A stretch of DNA of 64,000 bases, taken from NCBI GenBank assembly GCA_002928735.1, contig PERL01000007.1, positions 109,400 to 173,399 of the forward strand, given 5' to 3'. This document shows, one piece after another, positions 53,787-64,000 of the stretch (its first letter is position 1; every line of letters begins with the position of its first letter). The stretch is from Hyphomicrobium sp. (GTDB lineage: Bacteria > Pseudomonadota > Alphaproteobacteria > Rhizobiales > Hyphomicrobiaceae). The position numbers and the translations under genes are program-made. Below the pieces are notes generated by a model. The model was not told the origin of the DNA and did not search any database. It was given only the letters and a program-made list of their open reading frames with translations.

Positions 53787-54429
53787 CTTTCGTGTGGGTT
53801 CCAAATCGTCCACAGGGCGCCTCGCGGGGCAAATCACCGGAAATGGTCGGCGAAAGCTTCGGCCCGCGATGGTTGACAAAAGGTTAATGGCGCCGAGTTG
53901 CCCCCGGGGATTACGGCCGGGCGCCCCTCACTCCGCCTCCCGGTCCAATCTCCGGGCAGCACCCAGCACCGGGCTCGCCTTGACCGGCCGCCGAACGGCC
54001 TTCACCGCCTGCGGCGGCATCGCGTCCAGCGCATCGAGAATATCGGCCGGCTGCAAGGGTGACCGCCGGACGATCGTTTCGCGCACCGGGCGCACACGAA
54101 AGGGGGCAAAGGGCTTCAGGAACATGTTGGAAACTCCACCAGTGTCGGCGCCTCGCAATCATTAAAACATGGGATATGCCACGCGCCCATGGCGCAACAA
54201 CGGCAGCAATTCCAGTCCCACGCGCTATCCACAAGCATGTCCGCTGGCCAAAGCGCTGAAAGTGCGCCCAGACTGCCCGCAGCGAAGCAGTGCGCAGTGG
54301 CAGTTTCTGCCCCCACAGCGAAACGCCAGAAACACGGGATCGCGTTTACTCCCGGCCCGGGCCAAAGTATGGGTAACGGGAACGCCCCAGACTCCACCCC
54401 ACACCTGACGCCACACCATAGAGGCAGCG
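53787..54429. other. Intergenic region with one candidate small gene
   Basis: About 640 bases between the peptidase-like gene and the ypfJ-type gene. A candidate minus-strand gene at 53928-54125 is listed separately. Apart from that I see no structure that supports a gene or RNA. Confidence 0.35.
53928..54125 (-). CDS. Candidate small hypothetical protein
   Basis: 65 residues from ATG 54125, with GGTGGAG about nine bases upstream. The sequence is basic at the start (FAPFRVRPVRETIVRR), then a possible helix (PADILDALDAMPPQAVKAVRRP). Codon usage is GC-rich at third positions. No family is known; a chance frame is possible. Confidence 0.35.
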   Translation of the reverse strand: MFLKPFAPFRVRPVRETIVRRSPLQPADILDALDAMPPQAVKAVRRPVKASPVLGAARRLDREAE

Positions 54430-55383
54430 ATGCGCTACGACGAAAATGACCAGGAGAGCCGCAACGTCGAAGACCGCCGCGGCCAGGGCGGCGGCGGCTT
54501 TGGCGGGCCGGGCGGCATCCAAATTCCAATCGGCGGTCGCGGCGGCATGAGCCTGACCTCGCTCCTGATCATCGGCGCGATCATGCTGCTGTTTGGCATC
54601 AATCCGCTCGATGTTCTGACTGGCGGTGGCGGCGGCCAATTCCCGCAAATTGAAATGCCCCGCCAGCAAACCACCGAACGCCAGAGCGGCCCCAACATCC
54701 CCGGCCTGCCCGGCGAAGGCGGCAAAACCACCGCATCCAACGATGAGATGAAGGTCTTCATCGGCCGCGTGCTCGCCGATACCGAAACGGTTTGGAATCG
54801 CGTTTTCAAGACCTTCGGCGAGGACTACAAAGAACCCCAACTGGTCATCTTCCAGGGCGGCACGCGAACTGCCTGCGGCGTCGGCCAGACGCAGATGGGC
54901 CCCTTCTATTGTCCGCTGGATCAGAAGATCTACATCGATCTGGCTTTCTATGACGAGCTGAAGCGCCGCTTCAACGCGCCGGGCGACTTTGCGCAAGCCT
55001 ACGTCGTCGCCCATGAAGTCGGCCACCACGTGCAAACGCTGCTCGGCATCGCCGGCAAGGTGCAGGCCATGAAACAGCGCATGGATGAGCGCAGCGCCAA
55101 CCAGATCCAGGTCCGCATGGAACTCCAGGCCGACTGCCTCGCCGGCGTTTGGGCGAACCTGAACCACCAGCTCAACAACCGCCTCGAACCCGGCGACATT
55201 GAAGAAGGCCTGCGCGCCGCCAACGCCATCGGCGACGACATGATCCAGAAGAAGACCCAAGGCTACGTCGTTCCCGACGCCTTTACCCACGGTTCGGCCG
55301 AACAACGCATGCGCTGGTTCACCACCGGCTACCAGTCCGGCAAGATGCAGACCTGCGATACCTTCAACACCGACAACCTCTAG
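54430..55383 (+). CDS. Neutral zinc metallopeptidase, YpfJ family
   Basis: 317 residues. Residues 195-199 are HEVGH, the zinc motif, with the following H200 and later Glu in the helix. A Gly-rich linker (residues 15-40) and one membrane segment (SLLIIGAIMLLFG, about 43-57) anchor it, so the catalytic domain is probably periplasmic. Earlier ACGVGQTQMGPFYCPLDQKIYID is a family block with two Cys. The start MRYDENDQESRNVEDRRGQGGG is standard. It is followed by a CPBP protease. Confidence 0.88.
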   Translation: MRYDENDQESRNVEDRRGQGGGGFGGPGGIQIPIGGRGGMSLTSLLIIGAIMLLFGINPLDVLTGGGGGQFPQIEMPRQQTTERQSGPNIPGLPGEGGKTTASNDEMKVFIGRVLADTETVWNRVFKTFGEDYKEPQLVIFQGGTRTACGVGQTQMGPFYCPLDQKIYIDLAFYDELKRRFNAPGDFAQAYVVAHEVGHHVQTLLGIAGKVQAMKQRMDERSANQIQVRMELQADCLAGVWANLNHQLNNRLEPGDIEEGLRAANAIGDDMIQKKTQGYVVPDAFTHGSAEQRMRWFTTGYQSGKMQTCDTFNTDNL

Positions 55384-55385
55384 CC

Positions 55386-56117
55386 ATGGTCCGGGGGCAG
55401 CCCCCTAACCAGGGGTCAGACCCCATATCCGTTGCCGCCGGCGGAACGTTGATCCGCCGGCCGCTTACAGGCGCGCGTGTTGCGTGGCTGGTAACGGAGC
55501 TAGCGCTGCTCTTCATCGCAGCCCCCCTCGCCATGCATGCCGCCGTCCATCAGGCGCGCATTCCCCTCTTCGTCGCCCTTCTGCCTATCCTCGGCATCGT
55601 GCTGACGATTCTGCTCGCCGACCGCACATTCTCCCTCAAAGCCGAACTCGCCCGCAGCATTCCCTGGCGAACCCTGCTTTCGATCCTCGTCGTTTTTGCC
55701 GTTGGCGCGCTGGGCGTCTGGGCCTGGCTGAAGGAGGCCCACCCAGGCTGGCTGTTCGAATTCCCGCGCAACCGCCCGGATCTCTGGCTCACCGTCATGC
55801 TGGCCTATCCGGTCGTCTCGGTCGCCACGCAGGAAATCGTCTACCGCACGTTTTTCTTCCACCGCTATGGCCCCCTCTTTGGCCCCCGCGGGGGACTCGC
55901 GATCGCCGCGAACGGCGTCCTCTTCGGCTTTGCCCACATCGTCATCGGCCAGCCCTTCGCCGTCGTCGCGACCATTCTCGGCGGCTGCCTCTTTGCCGCC
56001 CGCTATCAAGAAACCCGCTCCTTTTGGGCGGTCTTCGTCGAGCACACCCTTTGGGGCGCCTTCATCTTCACCATCGGCCTCGGCCGCTACTTCTTTACGG
56101 GCATTTCGAACGTCTGA
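55386..56117 (+). CDS. CPBP family intramembrane metalloprotease
   Basis: 243 residues with several membrane helices. The catalytic block QEIVYR (Glu150) and the later GFAHIV (His184) fit CPBP; the first of the usual two Glu of EExxxR is Gln here. Late motif FVEHTLWGAFIFTIG is also typical. The family includes CAAX-type peptide processors and bacteriocin immunity proteins, so the function is open. It starts three bases after the ypfJ-type stop, indicating co-transcription. Confidence 0.8.
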   Translation: MVRGQPPNQGSDPISVAAGGTLIRRPLTGARVAWLVTELALLFIAAPLAMHAAVHQARIPLFVALLPILGIVLTILLADRTFSLKAELARSIPWRTLLSILVVFAVGALGVWAWLKEAHPGWLFEFPRNRPDLWLTVMLAYPVVSVATQEIVYRTFFFHRYGPLFGPRGGLAIAANGVLFGFAHIVIGQPFAVVATILGGCLFAARYQETRSFWAVFVEHTLWGAFIFTIGLGRYFFTGISNV

Positions 56118-56205
56118 GCAGCGTGTGGCTGAACCCTTGACCGCGCGCTCCGCATATGGTCTGCGTCACCCATTAGATCTTCCAATTTTGAGCAGCCGTA
56201 TTGCA

Positions 56206-56655
56206 ATGACTGTCACCGATAGCCACGCGTTGGCCCTCGTCCAAAACCTCTACGCCGCGTGGACGGAGCGTGACATGGAGGCCTTCTTCGCGCACGTCCA
56301 CGACGACATTGTCTATGTCCTTCACCTCGATCCGGCCCTCATTCCGATGGGCGGCGAACACCGGGGGCGGGACGCATTTCGGGCGGTTCTCGATCAATTC
56401 AACGCGACCTTCAGCTATTTGCGGTTCAACCGCTCGCTCTTTAGGCAGTCGGGCGACGTCGTCAGTCTCCGCGTCCACTACTCGTGCCTACACAAGGCGA
56501 GCGGGCAGATCCTGTCTGGTAGCTATACGGCCAACATCACCATCCGCGACCGGCAGATCGTGCGCATCGAGGAGTTTCCGGACCAAGCCTTCGTGGAGGC
56601 GTTTTTCCGGTTGATCGCCGCGTCCTCCACGCGCCCCGGCGAGGAAAAGCGCTAA
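56206..56655 (+). CDS. SnoaL-like (NTF2 fold) protein
   Basis: 149 residues with the typical start VQNLYAAWTERDMEAFFAHVHDDIVYVLHLDP and the GRDAFRAVLDQFNATFSYLRF and later SGSYTANITIRDRQIVRIEEF blocks. It is distant from the SnoaL protein at 34625-35059. The ATG at 56206 gives the compact form; the frame continues upstream to 55867 but overlaps the protease gene. Function is unknown. Confidence 0.75.
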   Translation: MTVTDSHALALVQNLYAAWTERDMEAFFAHVHDDIVYVLHLDPALIPMGGEHRGRDAFRAVLDQFNATFSYLRFNRSLFRQSGDVVSLRVHYSCLHKASGQILSGSYTANITIRDRQIVRIEEFPDQAFVEAFFRLIAASSTRPGEEKR

Positions 56656-56752
56656 CGCCGGGCCTGGATCCGGCTGGCGTTGTGCGCTGCCTCCCAATCG
56701 GCTAGAACGCGCACCAACATCCCTGAACCCCTGATTTGACGAGGCGACCCCG

Positions 56753-58414
<1,662 letters not shown>

Positions 58415-58626
58415 CACCCCGCAACACTATTCAACTCTCTATGATTTCAATGCGTTGTCGGCTTAGGCTCGGCAACGCCCAAACGTGTGCGTGTGGTCCA
58501 TCCCGCCGCAGGCGTCGAATTGCCCTGCGGCGTCTGTGACTTCCTGGGTTCTGCTCATCTTTCTTCTGCCGCATTGCTGCGGCGCTAAAGGCCCATCAGA
58601 ACAACTGGAAAAACAGGACCTGATCC

Positions 58627-59094
58627 ATGAGCAAGATTTTCTCAGCCGCACTCGCGGTTCTCGCCGGCATGGCCGTCATCTCGACGGCCGAAGCACGTCC
58701 CTATGAACCAACCCAGTCGCAAGGCTGGCAGCAGACCGAAGCAGGTCAGCCTTCACGCAGCTCGGCGCGCAAGAAAGCCCGTCAGCAGCGTTACGTTCAA
58801 AGCGTCGAACGCGCACCGCGCTCGTCCGGCGTTGGTCCGCGTCCCGGCCGGTGGTGCGGCTGGTGGATGCGCACGCAGAAGGGCGGCGGTCCGGAATACA
58901 ATCTGGCTTGGAACTGGCGCAAGTATGGTTCGCCGTCGGGCCCGCAAGTCGGCGCCGTCGTCGTCTGGCGTCACCACGTCGGCATGATTGTCGGCCGCGC
59001 AGAGAACGGCAAGTGGATCGTCAAGTCGGGCAACGATGGTGGGGCCGTCCGTACCCGCGCCCGTTCCGTTTCTGGCGCCATCTTCCGCATCTGA
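58627..59094 (+). CDS. Secreted CHAP-like peptidoglycan-related protein
   Basis: 155 residues with a signal peptide (FSAALAVLAGMAVISTAEA). After a basic linker (about 45-65), RWCGWWMRTQKGGGPEYNLAWNWRKYGSP has Cys77 and the hydrophobic block VGAVVVWRHHVGMIVGR has His117; VKSGNDGGAVRTRARSVSGAIFR closes it. The Cys-His arrangement matches small CHAP-type proteins in this class. Activity is unproven. A bidirectional terminator follows. Confidence 0.8.
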   Translation: MSKIFSAALAVLAGMAVISTAEARPYEPTQSQGWQQTEAGQPSRSSARKKARQQRYVQSVERAPRSSGVGPRPGRWCGWWMRTQKGGGPEYNLAWNWRKYGSPSGPQVGAVVVWRHHVGMIVGRAENGKWIVKSGNDGGAVRTRARSVSGAIFRI

Positions 59095-59116
59095 TTTCTA
59101 CATCACCCGGAAAACG

Positions 59117-59148
59117 AAAAAGGCCGCCCCACCTGGGCGGCCTTTTTT
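59117..59148. terminator. Bidirectional rho-independent terminator
   Basis: Stem AAAAAGGCCGCCC/GGGCGGCCTTTTT (59117-59129 with 59135-59147) between the convergent CHAP-like and MlaC-like genes. It ends in T-runs on both strands. Confidence 0.9.
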
Positions 59149-59169
59149 GTACCGTCAATCACTGCGGCG

Positions 59170-59763
59170 TCACTGATTGAGCGCCGCCACAAGCGCGCGG
59201 GGATTGTCCTGGTTCTTGCTGATGTAGTCCTGGAACAGGTTGCCGAGCACCGTGGTCATCTGGAACATCAGGATTTCAGCTTCCCGCACTTTGTAGGTGC
59301 TGCCGCGACGGACGATCGTCCAGCGCACATCATAAGCCGAGCCATTCCGCAGCGTCACGGCCGTATCGACATACGTGATGCCGCCCGTACCCGCCGACTG
59401 CCCGACAACGACTGCCTTGGCGACCGGATACTTCGGCGACTCCTTGGCCGCGTAACGCGCGATCCAATTCACCATGCCGGTGTAGTAGGCCGGCCGGTCC
59501 GCCTTCGAGAGCCGGTTGGCATAAGAGCCAAGCGCGGTGAGCCCGATCGCCGGCAGATCCGCATGGCTGCGCAACGCGGTCTGGAACGCGGTGGCCGAAC
59601 TGGATCGCGACGCGGAGACCAGTTCATTGGCAACCCTCTGCATGTAAGCAGCCGGTGTCTCGGCCCAGGCCGGCAACGCCGTCAGGACAAGCGCAGCGCA
59701 GGTGAATAGTGTGCGCAATCCAGCCGGCTGACGAAACGAAATGTGCATCTCAGAAGTACTCAT
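59170..59763 (-). CDS. MlaC-like periplasmic phospholipid-binding protein (toluene tolerance Ttg2D family)
   Basis: About 197 residues from ATG 59763. A signal peptide (LRTLFTCAALVLTALPAWA) is followed by PAAYMQRVANELVSASRSS, and later GMVNWIARYAAKESPKYPVAKAVVVGQSAG, ending in EAEILMFQMTTVLGNLFQDYISKNQDNPRALVAAL. The last block is typical of MlaC/Ttg2D, which ferries phospholipid between inner and outer membrane. The other Mla genes are not adjacent. ATG 59748 is an alternative start. Confidence 0.75.
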   Translation of the reverse strand: MSTSEMHISFRQPAGLRTLFTCAALVLTALPAWAETPAAYMQRVANELVSASRSSSATAFQTALRSHADLPAIGLTALGSYANRLSKADRPAYYTGMVNWIARYAAKESPKYPVAKAVVVGQSAGTGGITYVDTAVTLRNGSAYDVRWTIVRRGSTYKVREAEILMFQMTTVLGNLFQDYISKNQDNPRALVAALNQ

Positions 59764-59922
59764 GTCTGACCCGCGAGGGCGTTGGCATCGACAAAACCAT
59801 GACGCCCGAATGCGGCACGCCGGTGGCCTTGTAGGCTCGCTCATAGAAGCTACACCACTCTGAAGCGATCCCGTCAAATGCTCGCACAGATGCCAAGCGG
59901 CACGTAGCCCGGCCGCCCTGTT

Positions 59923-60522
59923 TCAAGCCGCCGCAAGCGGCCGTTCACGGAGCATTTGCGGTGCCAATTCCGGCAGGCCGAGAGCACTGGCAACCTGATC
60001 CAGTTCAGACTGCATCAGCCGCGGCGCCATGGCGATCAGCAGTGAGCGCGAACGATCTGGATGCACGAGCACCAGTTCATGCCGCACGCCCGACAACGAG
60101 GCTCTGAGATATGGCGCGATACCGAGAAACTCAGTCATGGGGGCCGACCAGGATGTTGCGTGGCCGAAGGCCTGGTCCACGACAGTGACGCGCCCATCAG
60201 CAATCTCAATGGTGCGGCTGCGGGTCAACGTGTTGAGCAGGCGATAGATCGGAAAACCTAGCAGAACGAGCCAAAAGGCGAGCCCAGTGAGAATTTGTAG
60301 CGATGCGATCGGCCGCGTTGAAACCGCGTCCCGCAGCGCTTGATCGGCCAGCGCCGTGGTCGCAATCATATAGAATGGTGACAGCAGGGCGGCGGCGAAC
60401 AGCATGAGTGTGCCGAGCAGAATGCCGGTCGTCCGGCGGGCGGGCAGCTGTTCGATGGTGACGTACAAATTGGCAAAATCAGGCATCGAAGGCGTCATGC
60501 GGTCGATCGCAGCAAGGCGCAT
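59923..60522 (-). CDS. Hypothetical membrane protein
   Basis: 199 residues. GGAGC lies seven bases upstream of ATG 60522. Two hydrophobic segments (GILLGTLMLFAAALLSPFYMIA and LQILTGLAFWLVLLGFPIYRLL) are followed by a soluble C-terminal part (VVDQAFGHATSWSAPMTEFLGIAPYLRASLSGVRHELVLVHPD), which may be PH-like. No family is recognised. It is divergent from the methionine operon. Confidence 0.65.
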   Translation of the reverse strand: MRLAAIDRMTPSMPDFANLYVTIEQLPARRTTGILLGTLMLFAAALLSPFYMIATTALADQALRDAVSTRPIASLQILTGLAFWLVLLGFPIYRLLNTLTRSRTIEIADGRVTVVDQAFGHATSWSAPMTEFLGIAPYLRASLSGVRHELVLVHPDRSRSLLIAMAPRLMQSELDQVASALGLPELAPQMLRERPLAAA

Positions 60523-60651
60523 GGAAAAGCTCCGGAAATCAGGGCGGCTGGGAAGCACCCGCAACATTAGCTTTGGTAATCTTGATGCTGGGTTAAGGTG
60601 TGTCCGAATGCTGTTCCCCGTGGGACAAGCCTCCGCCAGCCAACTTTGCCC

Positions 60652-60680
60652 TTGACGGACATAAACATATCTTTATGTCT
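60652..60680 (+). promoter_or_regulatory. Promoter with palindromic operator upstream of the methionine-cycle operon
   Basis: TTGACG at 60652-60657 may be a -35. Sixteen bases on, TATGTC (60674-60679) could be -10. Between and across them lies an inverted repeat at 60658-60679: GACATAAA, six bases, then TTTATGTC, with perfect eight-base arms. An operator inside the spacer is the expected place for repression. The regulator encoded just downstream is the obvious candidate to bind it. Confidence 0.65.
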
Positions 60681-60707
60681 CTCCGGAACGCCGCCCCGGA
60701 GATTTAG

Positions 60708-61736
60708 GTGACCGAAGCGCTCCCCATGTCCGACCTCGTCGCAGCCCTCAAGGCCGCTGCCGAGCCGACGCGCCTGCGCATCCTCCTCCTGCTTTCGCGC
60801 AGCGAACTCTCCGTCAAGGACCTCACCCAGATCCTCGGCCAGAGCCAGCCCCGCCTGTCCCGGCACCTGAAGCTGCTCACCGAAGCCGGCCTTATAGAGC
60901 GCTTCCGCGATGGCAGCTGGGTCTATTTCCACGTCTCCGACCGCACCGCCGGCGGCCACCTCGCCCGCCGCCTCATCGCCGCCGTCGAAGGCAGTGACGC
61001 CCAGGCCCGCCGCGACCGCGACCGCCTCGAAACTTTAAAGCGAGATCGAGAGCAATCCGCCCAGGCCTACTTCAAAACGCACGCCGCCGACTGGGACCGT
61101 ATCCGCAGCCTTTACGTCCCCGAAGGCGCCGTCGAACAAGCGATGCTTACCTCGCTTGGCAACGGGCCGTTCCGCCTCTTTGTCGATCTCGGCACTGGCA
61201 CCGGCCGCATCCTCGATCTCTTCTCCGGCCGCTACGAGCGAGGGATTGGCTTCGACCTCAATCAGTCGATGCTGGCCTACGCCGAAAGCAAGCTCTCCGC
61301 CGCCGGCCACCGCAACACCGAGGTGCGCCATGGCGACTTGTACGATCTCACCCTGCAGGATGGCGTCGCTGACGCCGTCGTGATGCATCAGGTGCTGCAC
61401 TTCCTAGCCGAACCGGGTGCGGCCATATCCGAAGCCGCGCGTATCTTAGCGCCGGGTGGTAAGCTGCTGATTGTCGACTTCGCCCCGCATGATCTGGAAT
61501 TCCTGCGCGAGGAGCACGCCCATAAGCGTCTCGGCCTCGCTGCCGATCAGGTCGCGCAATGGACCGCCGCCGCCGGTCTCGATCTGAAGCGCACCGAACT
61601 CCTGAGCCGCGAAGGCGGTTCGGACCAGCCAGCACTCACGGTTTCGCTTTGGGTCGCCGAGCGGCCCATGGCCACAATTTCGAACGCAACCAAAAAGGCG
61701 GGCACCGCATCCCGTCACATCGAGGAGGCCCGCTGA
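60708..61736 (+). CDS. ArsR-family regulator fused to a SAM methyltransferase domain
   Basis: 342 residues. An ArsR winged helix (AAAEPTRLRILLLLSRSELSVKDLTQILGQSQPRLSRHLKLLTEAGLIERF, about 15-68) is followed by a class I methyltransferase domain with FVDLGTGTGRILDLFSGRY and later AVVMHQVLHFLAEPGAAISEAARIL. No metal-binding Cys pair is seen in the HTH. Such proteins are thought to sense SAM or SAH in alphaproteobacteria. The ATG of metF overlaps its stop (TGATG), so it heads the metF-metH operon, and a palindrome lies in its promoter. Confidence 0.85.
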   Translation: MTEALPMSDLVAALKAAAEPTRLRILLLLSRSELSVKDLTQILGQSQPRLSRHLKLLTEAGLIERFRDGSWVYFHVSDRTAGGHLARRLIAAVEGSDAQARRDRDRLETLKRDREQSAQAYFKTHAADWDRIRSLYVPEGAVEQAMLTSLGNGPFRLFVDLGTGTGRILDLFSGRYERGIGFDLNQSMLAYAESKLSAAGHRNTEVRHGDLYDLTLQDGVADAVVMHQVLHFLAEPGAAISEAARILAPGGKLLIVDFAPHDLEFLREEHAHKRLGLAADQVAQWTAAAGLDLKRTELLSREGGSDQPALTVSLWVAERPMATISNATKKAGTASRHIEEAR

Positions 61737-62665
61737 TGGTCGAGGGCAAGGAACGCAAAAGCCGCCTATTGGGCGCCGGTGAAATCGCCGTCTCGTTCGA
61801 ATTCTTTCCGCCCAAGACGGAAAAGATGGAAGAGCAGCTGTGGACGGCGATCAATCGCTTAGCCCCGCTCGCCCCTGAATTCGTCTCCGTCACCTATGGA
61901 GCGGGCGGCACCACGCGCGAGCGCACGCACGCCACCGTCGAACGCATCGTGAAGGAAACGGCACTTCGTCCCGCCGCACATCTGACTTGCGTTGACGCCA
62001 CCCGCGAGGAAGTCAACGCCGTCGCGCAGGCCTATTGGAATGCGGGCGTCCGCCACATCGTGGCCCTGCGCGGCGATCCCGCCTCCGGTGCCGGTCAGAA
62101 GTACGAGCCCCATCCCGGCGGTTACGTGAACGCCGCCGAACTCGTCGCCGGCCTCAAGAAGATCGCCAACTTTGAGATCTCCGTGGCCGGCTATCCCGAG
62201 AAGCATCCCGAGAGCCAGACGCTCCAGGCCGACATGGACAACCTCAAGGCCAAGGTCGACGCCGGTGCCGACCGCATCATCACCCAGTTCGGTTTTGATA
62301 ACGCGCATTACCTGCGTTTCCTCGAACGCGCCCGTGCCGCCGGCATCTGGGTGCCGATCACGCCCGGCATCGTGCCGATCCATAATTTCCGTCAGGTCGC
62401 GGGCTTCGCCGTCCGCGCCGGAGCCACCGTGCCAGCCTGGCTTGCCCGCCGCTTTGAAGGCCTCGATAACGACCCCGAGACGACCAAGATGGTCGCCTCC
62501 GCGGTCGCCACCGAGCAGGTCATGCAGCTCGTCGACGAAGGCATCAAGTCCTTCCACTTCTATTCGCTGAACCGCCCTGACCTCGTCTACGCAATCTGCC
62601 ACTTGTTGGGGTTACGTCCGCTCCACACCGCCCCCCTCGAAGACCGCCGCATCATGATCGCGTGA
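61736..62665 (+). CDS. metF: 5,10-methylenetetrahydrofolate reductase
   Basis: 309 residues of the FAD-dependent TIM-barrel family: [18 protein letters not shown] at the start, [18 protein letters not shown], then [33 protein letters not shown], and [22 protein letters not shown]. It supplies methyl-THF to MetH. The start at 61736 overlaps the preceding stop by one base, which implies coupled translation. The frame that extends upstream to 61559 overlaps the regulator and is not used. Confidence 0.96.
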   Translation: MVEGKERKSRLLGAGEIAVSFEFFPPKTEKMEEQLWTAINRLAPLAPEFVSVTYGAGGTTRERTHATVERIVKETALRPAAHLTCVDATREEVNAVAQAYWNAGVRHIVALRGDPASGAGQKYEPHPGGYVNAAELVAGLKKIANFEISVAGYPEKHPESQTLQADMDNLKAKVDAGADRIITQFGFDNAHYLRFLERARAAGIWVPITPGIVPIHNFRQVAGFAVRAGATVPAWLARRFEGLDNDPETTKMVASAVATEQVMQLVDEGIKSFHFYSLNRPDLVYAICHLLGLRPLHTAPLEDRRIMIA

Positions 62666-62702
62666 TCGTGCATCCGTTCCGCATTCCAAAAAGAGTTCTC
62701 CA

Positions 62703-63764
<1,062 letters not shown>

Positions 63765-63779
63765 GGAAAAGAAACGAAC

Positions 63780-64000
63780 ATGACCTCCGCAGCACAATCT
63801 TTCATCAACGTCGGCGAGCGCACGAACGTCACGGGCTCGGCGAAATTCCGCAAGCTCATCGAGGCGGGCGACTATCAGGCAGCGCTCTCCGTCGCGCGCC
63901 AGCAGGTCGAAAGCGGCGCCCAGATCATCGACGTGAACATGGACGAAGGCCTCCTCGATTCCGAGAAGGCCATGACCACATTCCTCAACATGATCGCGTC
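63780..64000 (+). CDS. metH: Methionine synthase, folate-binding module (split MetH part 2), truncated by the window edge
   Basis: It starts at ATG 63780 after AAGGA and reads [61 protein letters not shown], the pterin-binding domain of MetH. The window ends here, so whether the cobalamin- and SAM-binding modules are on the same polypeptide cannot be seen. Confidence 0.92.
   Translation, partial: MTSAAQSFINVGERTNVTGSAKFRKLIEAGDYQAALSVARQQVESGAQIIDVNMDEGLLDSEKAMTTFLNMIA

Noticed and set aside
60600..60707. A SAM riboswitch before the methionine operon
   Set aside because: I see no extended paired structure, only the short palindrome, and the leader between promoter and ATG is too short.

Overview
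The window looks like chromosomal DNA of an alphaproteobacterium of the order Hyphomicrobiales (Rhizobiales), perhaps a Hyphomicrobium-like relative. The reasons are high GC with strong third-position bias, a Porin_2-type porin, OpgG/OpgH-type glucan genes, a SecG-CTP synthase neighbourhood, a NodE/FabF-type synthase paired with an acyl carrier protein, YcjX/YcjF, and a MetF-MetH operon headed by an ArsR-methyltransferase regulator. Genus and species cannot be fixed from sequence reading alone.

Layout. 1-6176 (minus strand) is one run of ppiD, trpE, a SixA-like phosphatase, trpG, trpD and a truncated exported protein. 6351-12362 (plus) carries tpiA, secG, a lipoprotein, pyrG, a 49-residue secreted peptide and a GT-C type membrane glycosyltransferase. 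12411-16954 has a PilZ protein, an acyl-CoA ligase and the ACP/ketosynthase pair. 17097-23899 holds a hypothetical membrane protein, a cyclophilin-like protein, an ELM1-like protein, an unusual nucleotidyltransferase/NDP-kinase-like protein, a P-loop gene broken by an in-frame stop, and an MsbA-type ABC exporter. After a CAU tRNA (23963-24038) comes an accessory segment to about 32213: surface-glycan-type genes (pyruvyltransferase, several methyltransferases, a glycosyltransferase) mixed with remnants of IS5- and IS3-family elements. Several of its ORFs are truncated, chimeric or bounded by IS ends.

32329-50593 returns to core-like DNA: a SIMPL protein; a nitrilase/GNAT/SnoaL operon; a host-attachment protein; a MarR/GbsR-controlled operon with two DUF4166 proteins and a DCC-family protein; an amine oxidase; YjbQ; a GreA-like protein; the divergent efp/epmA pair; YcjX/YcjF; and opgH/opgG. 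51363-59763 has a major porin, small secreted proteins, a papain-like protein, a YpfJ-type metallopeptidase, a CPBP protease, ettA, a CHAP-like secreted protein and an MlaC-like protein. 60708-64000 is a methionine-cycle operon: ArsR-methyltransferase, metF and a methionine synthase split into two genes, the second cut by the window edge.

The most unusual items are the 19624-23899 cluster (nucleotidyltransferase fused to an NDP-kinase-like domain, next to a P-loop protein, an ELM1-like protein and an exporter), the glycosyltransferase-epimerase chimera at 27395-28885, the IS-bracketed methyltransferase, the DUF4166 operon with a perfect palindromic operator over its regulator's start codon, and the split MetH behind an operator placed inside its promoter. 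All functions are read from motifs and remembered family features; no database search was run.
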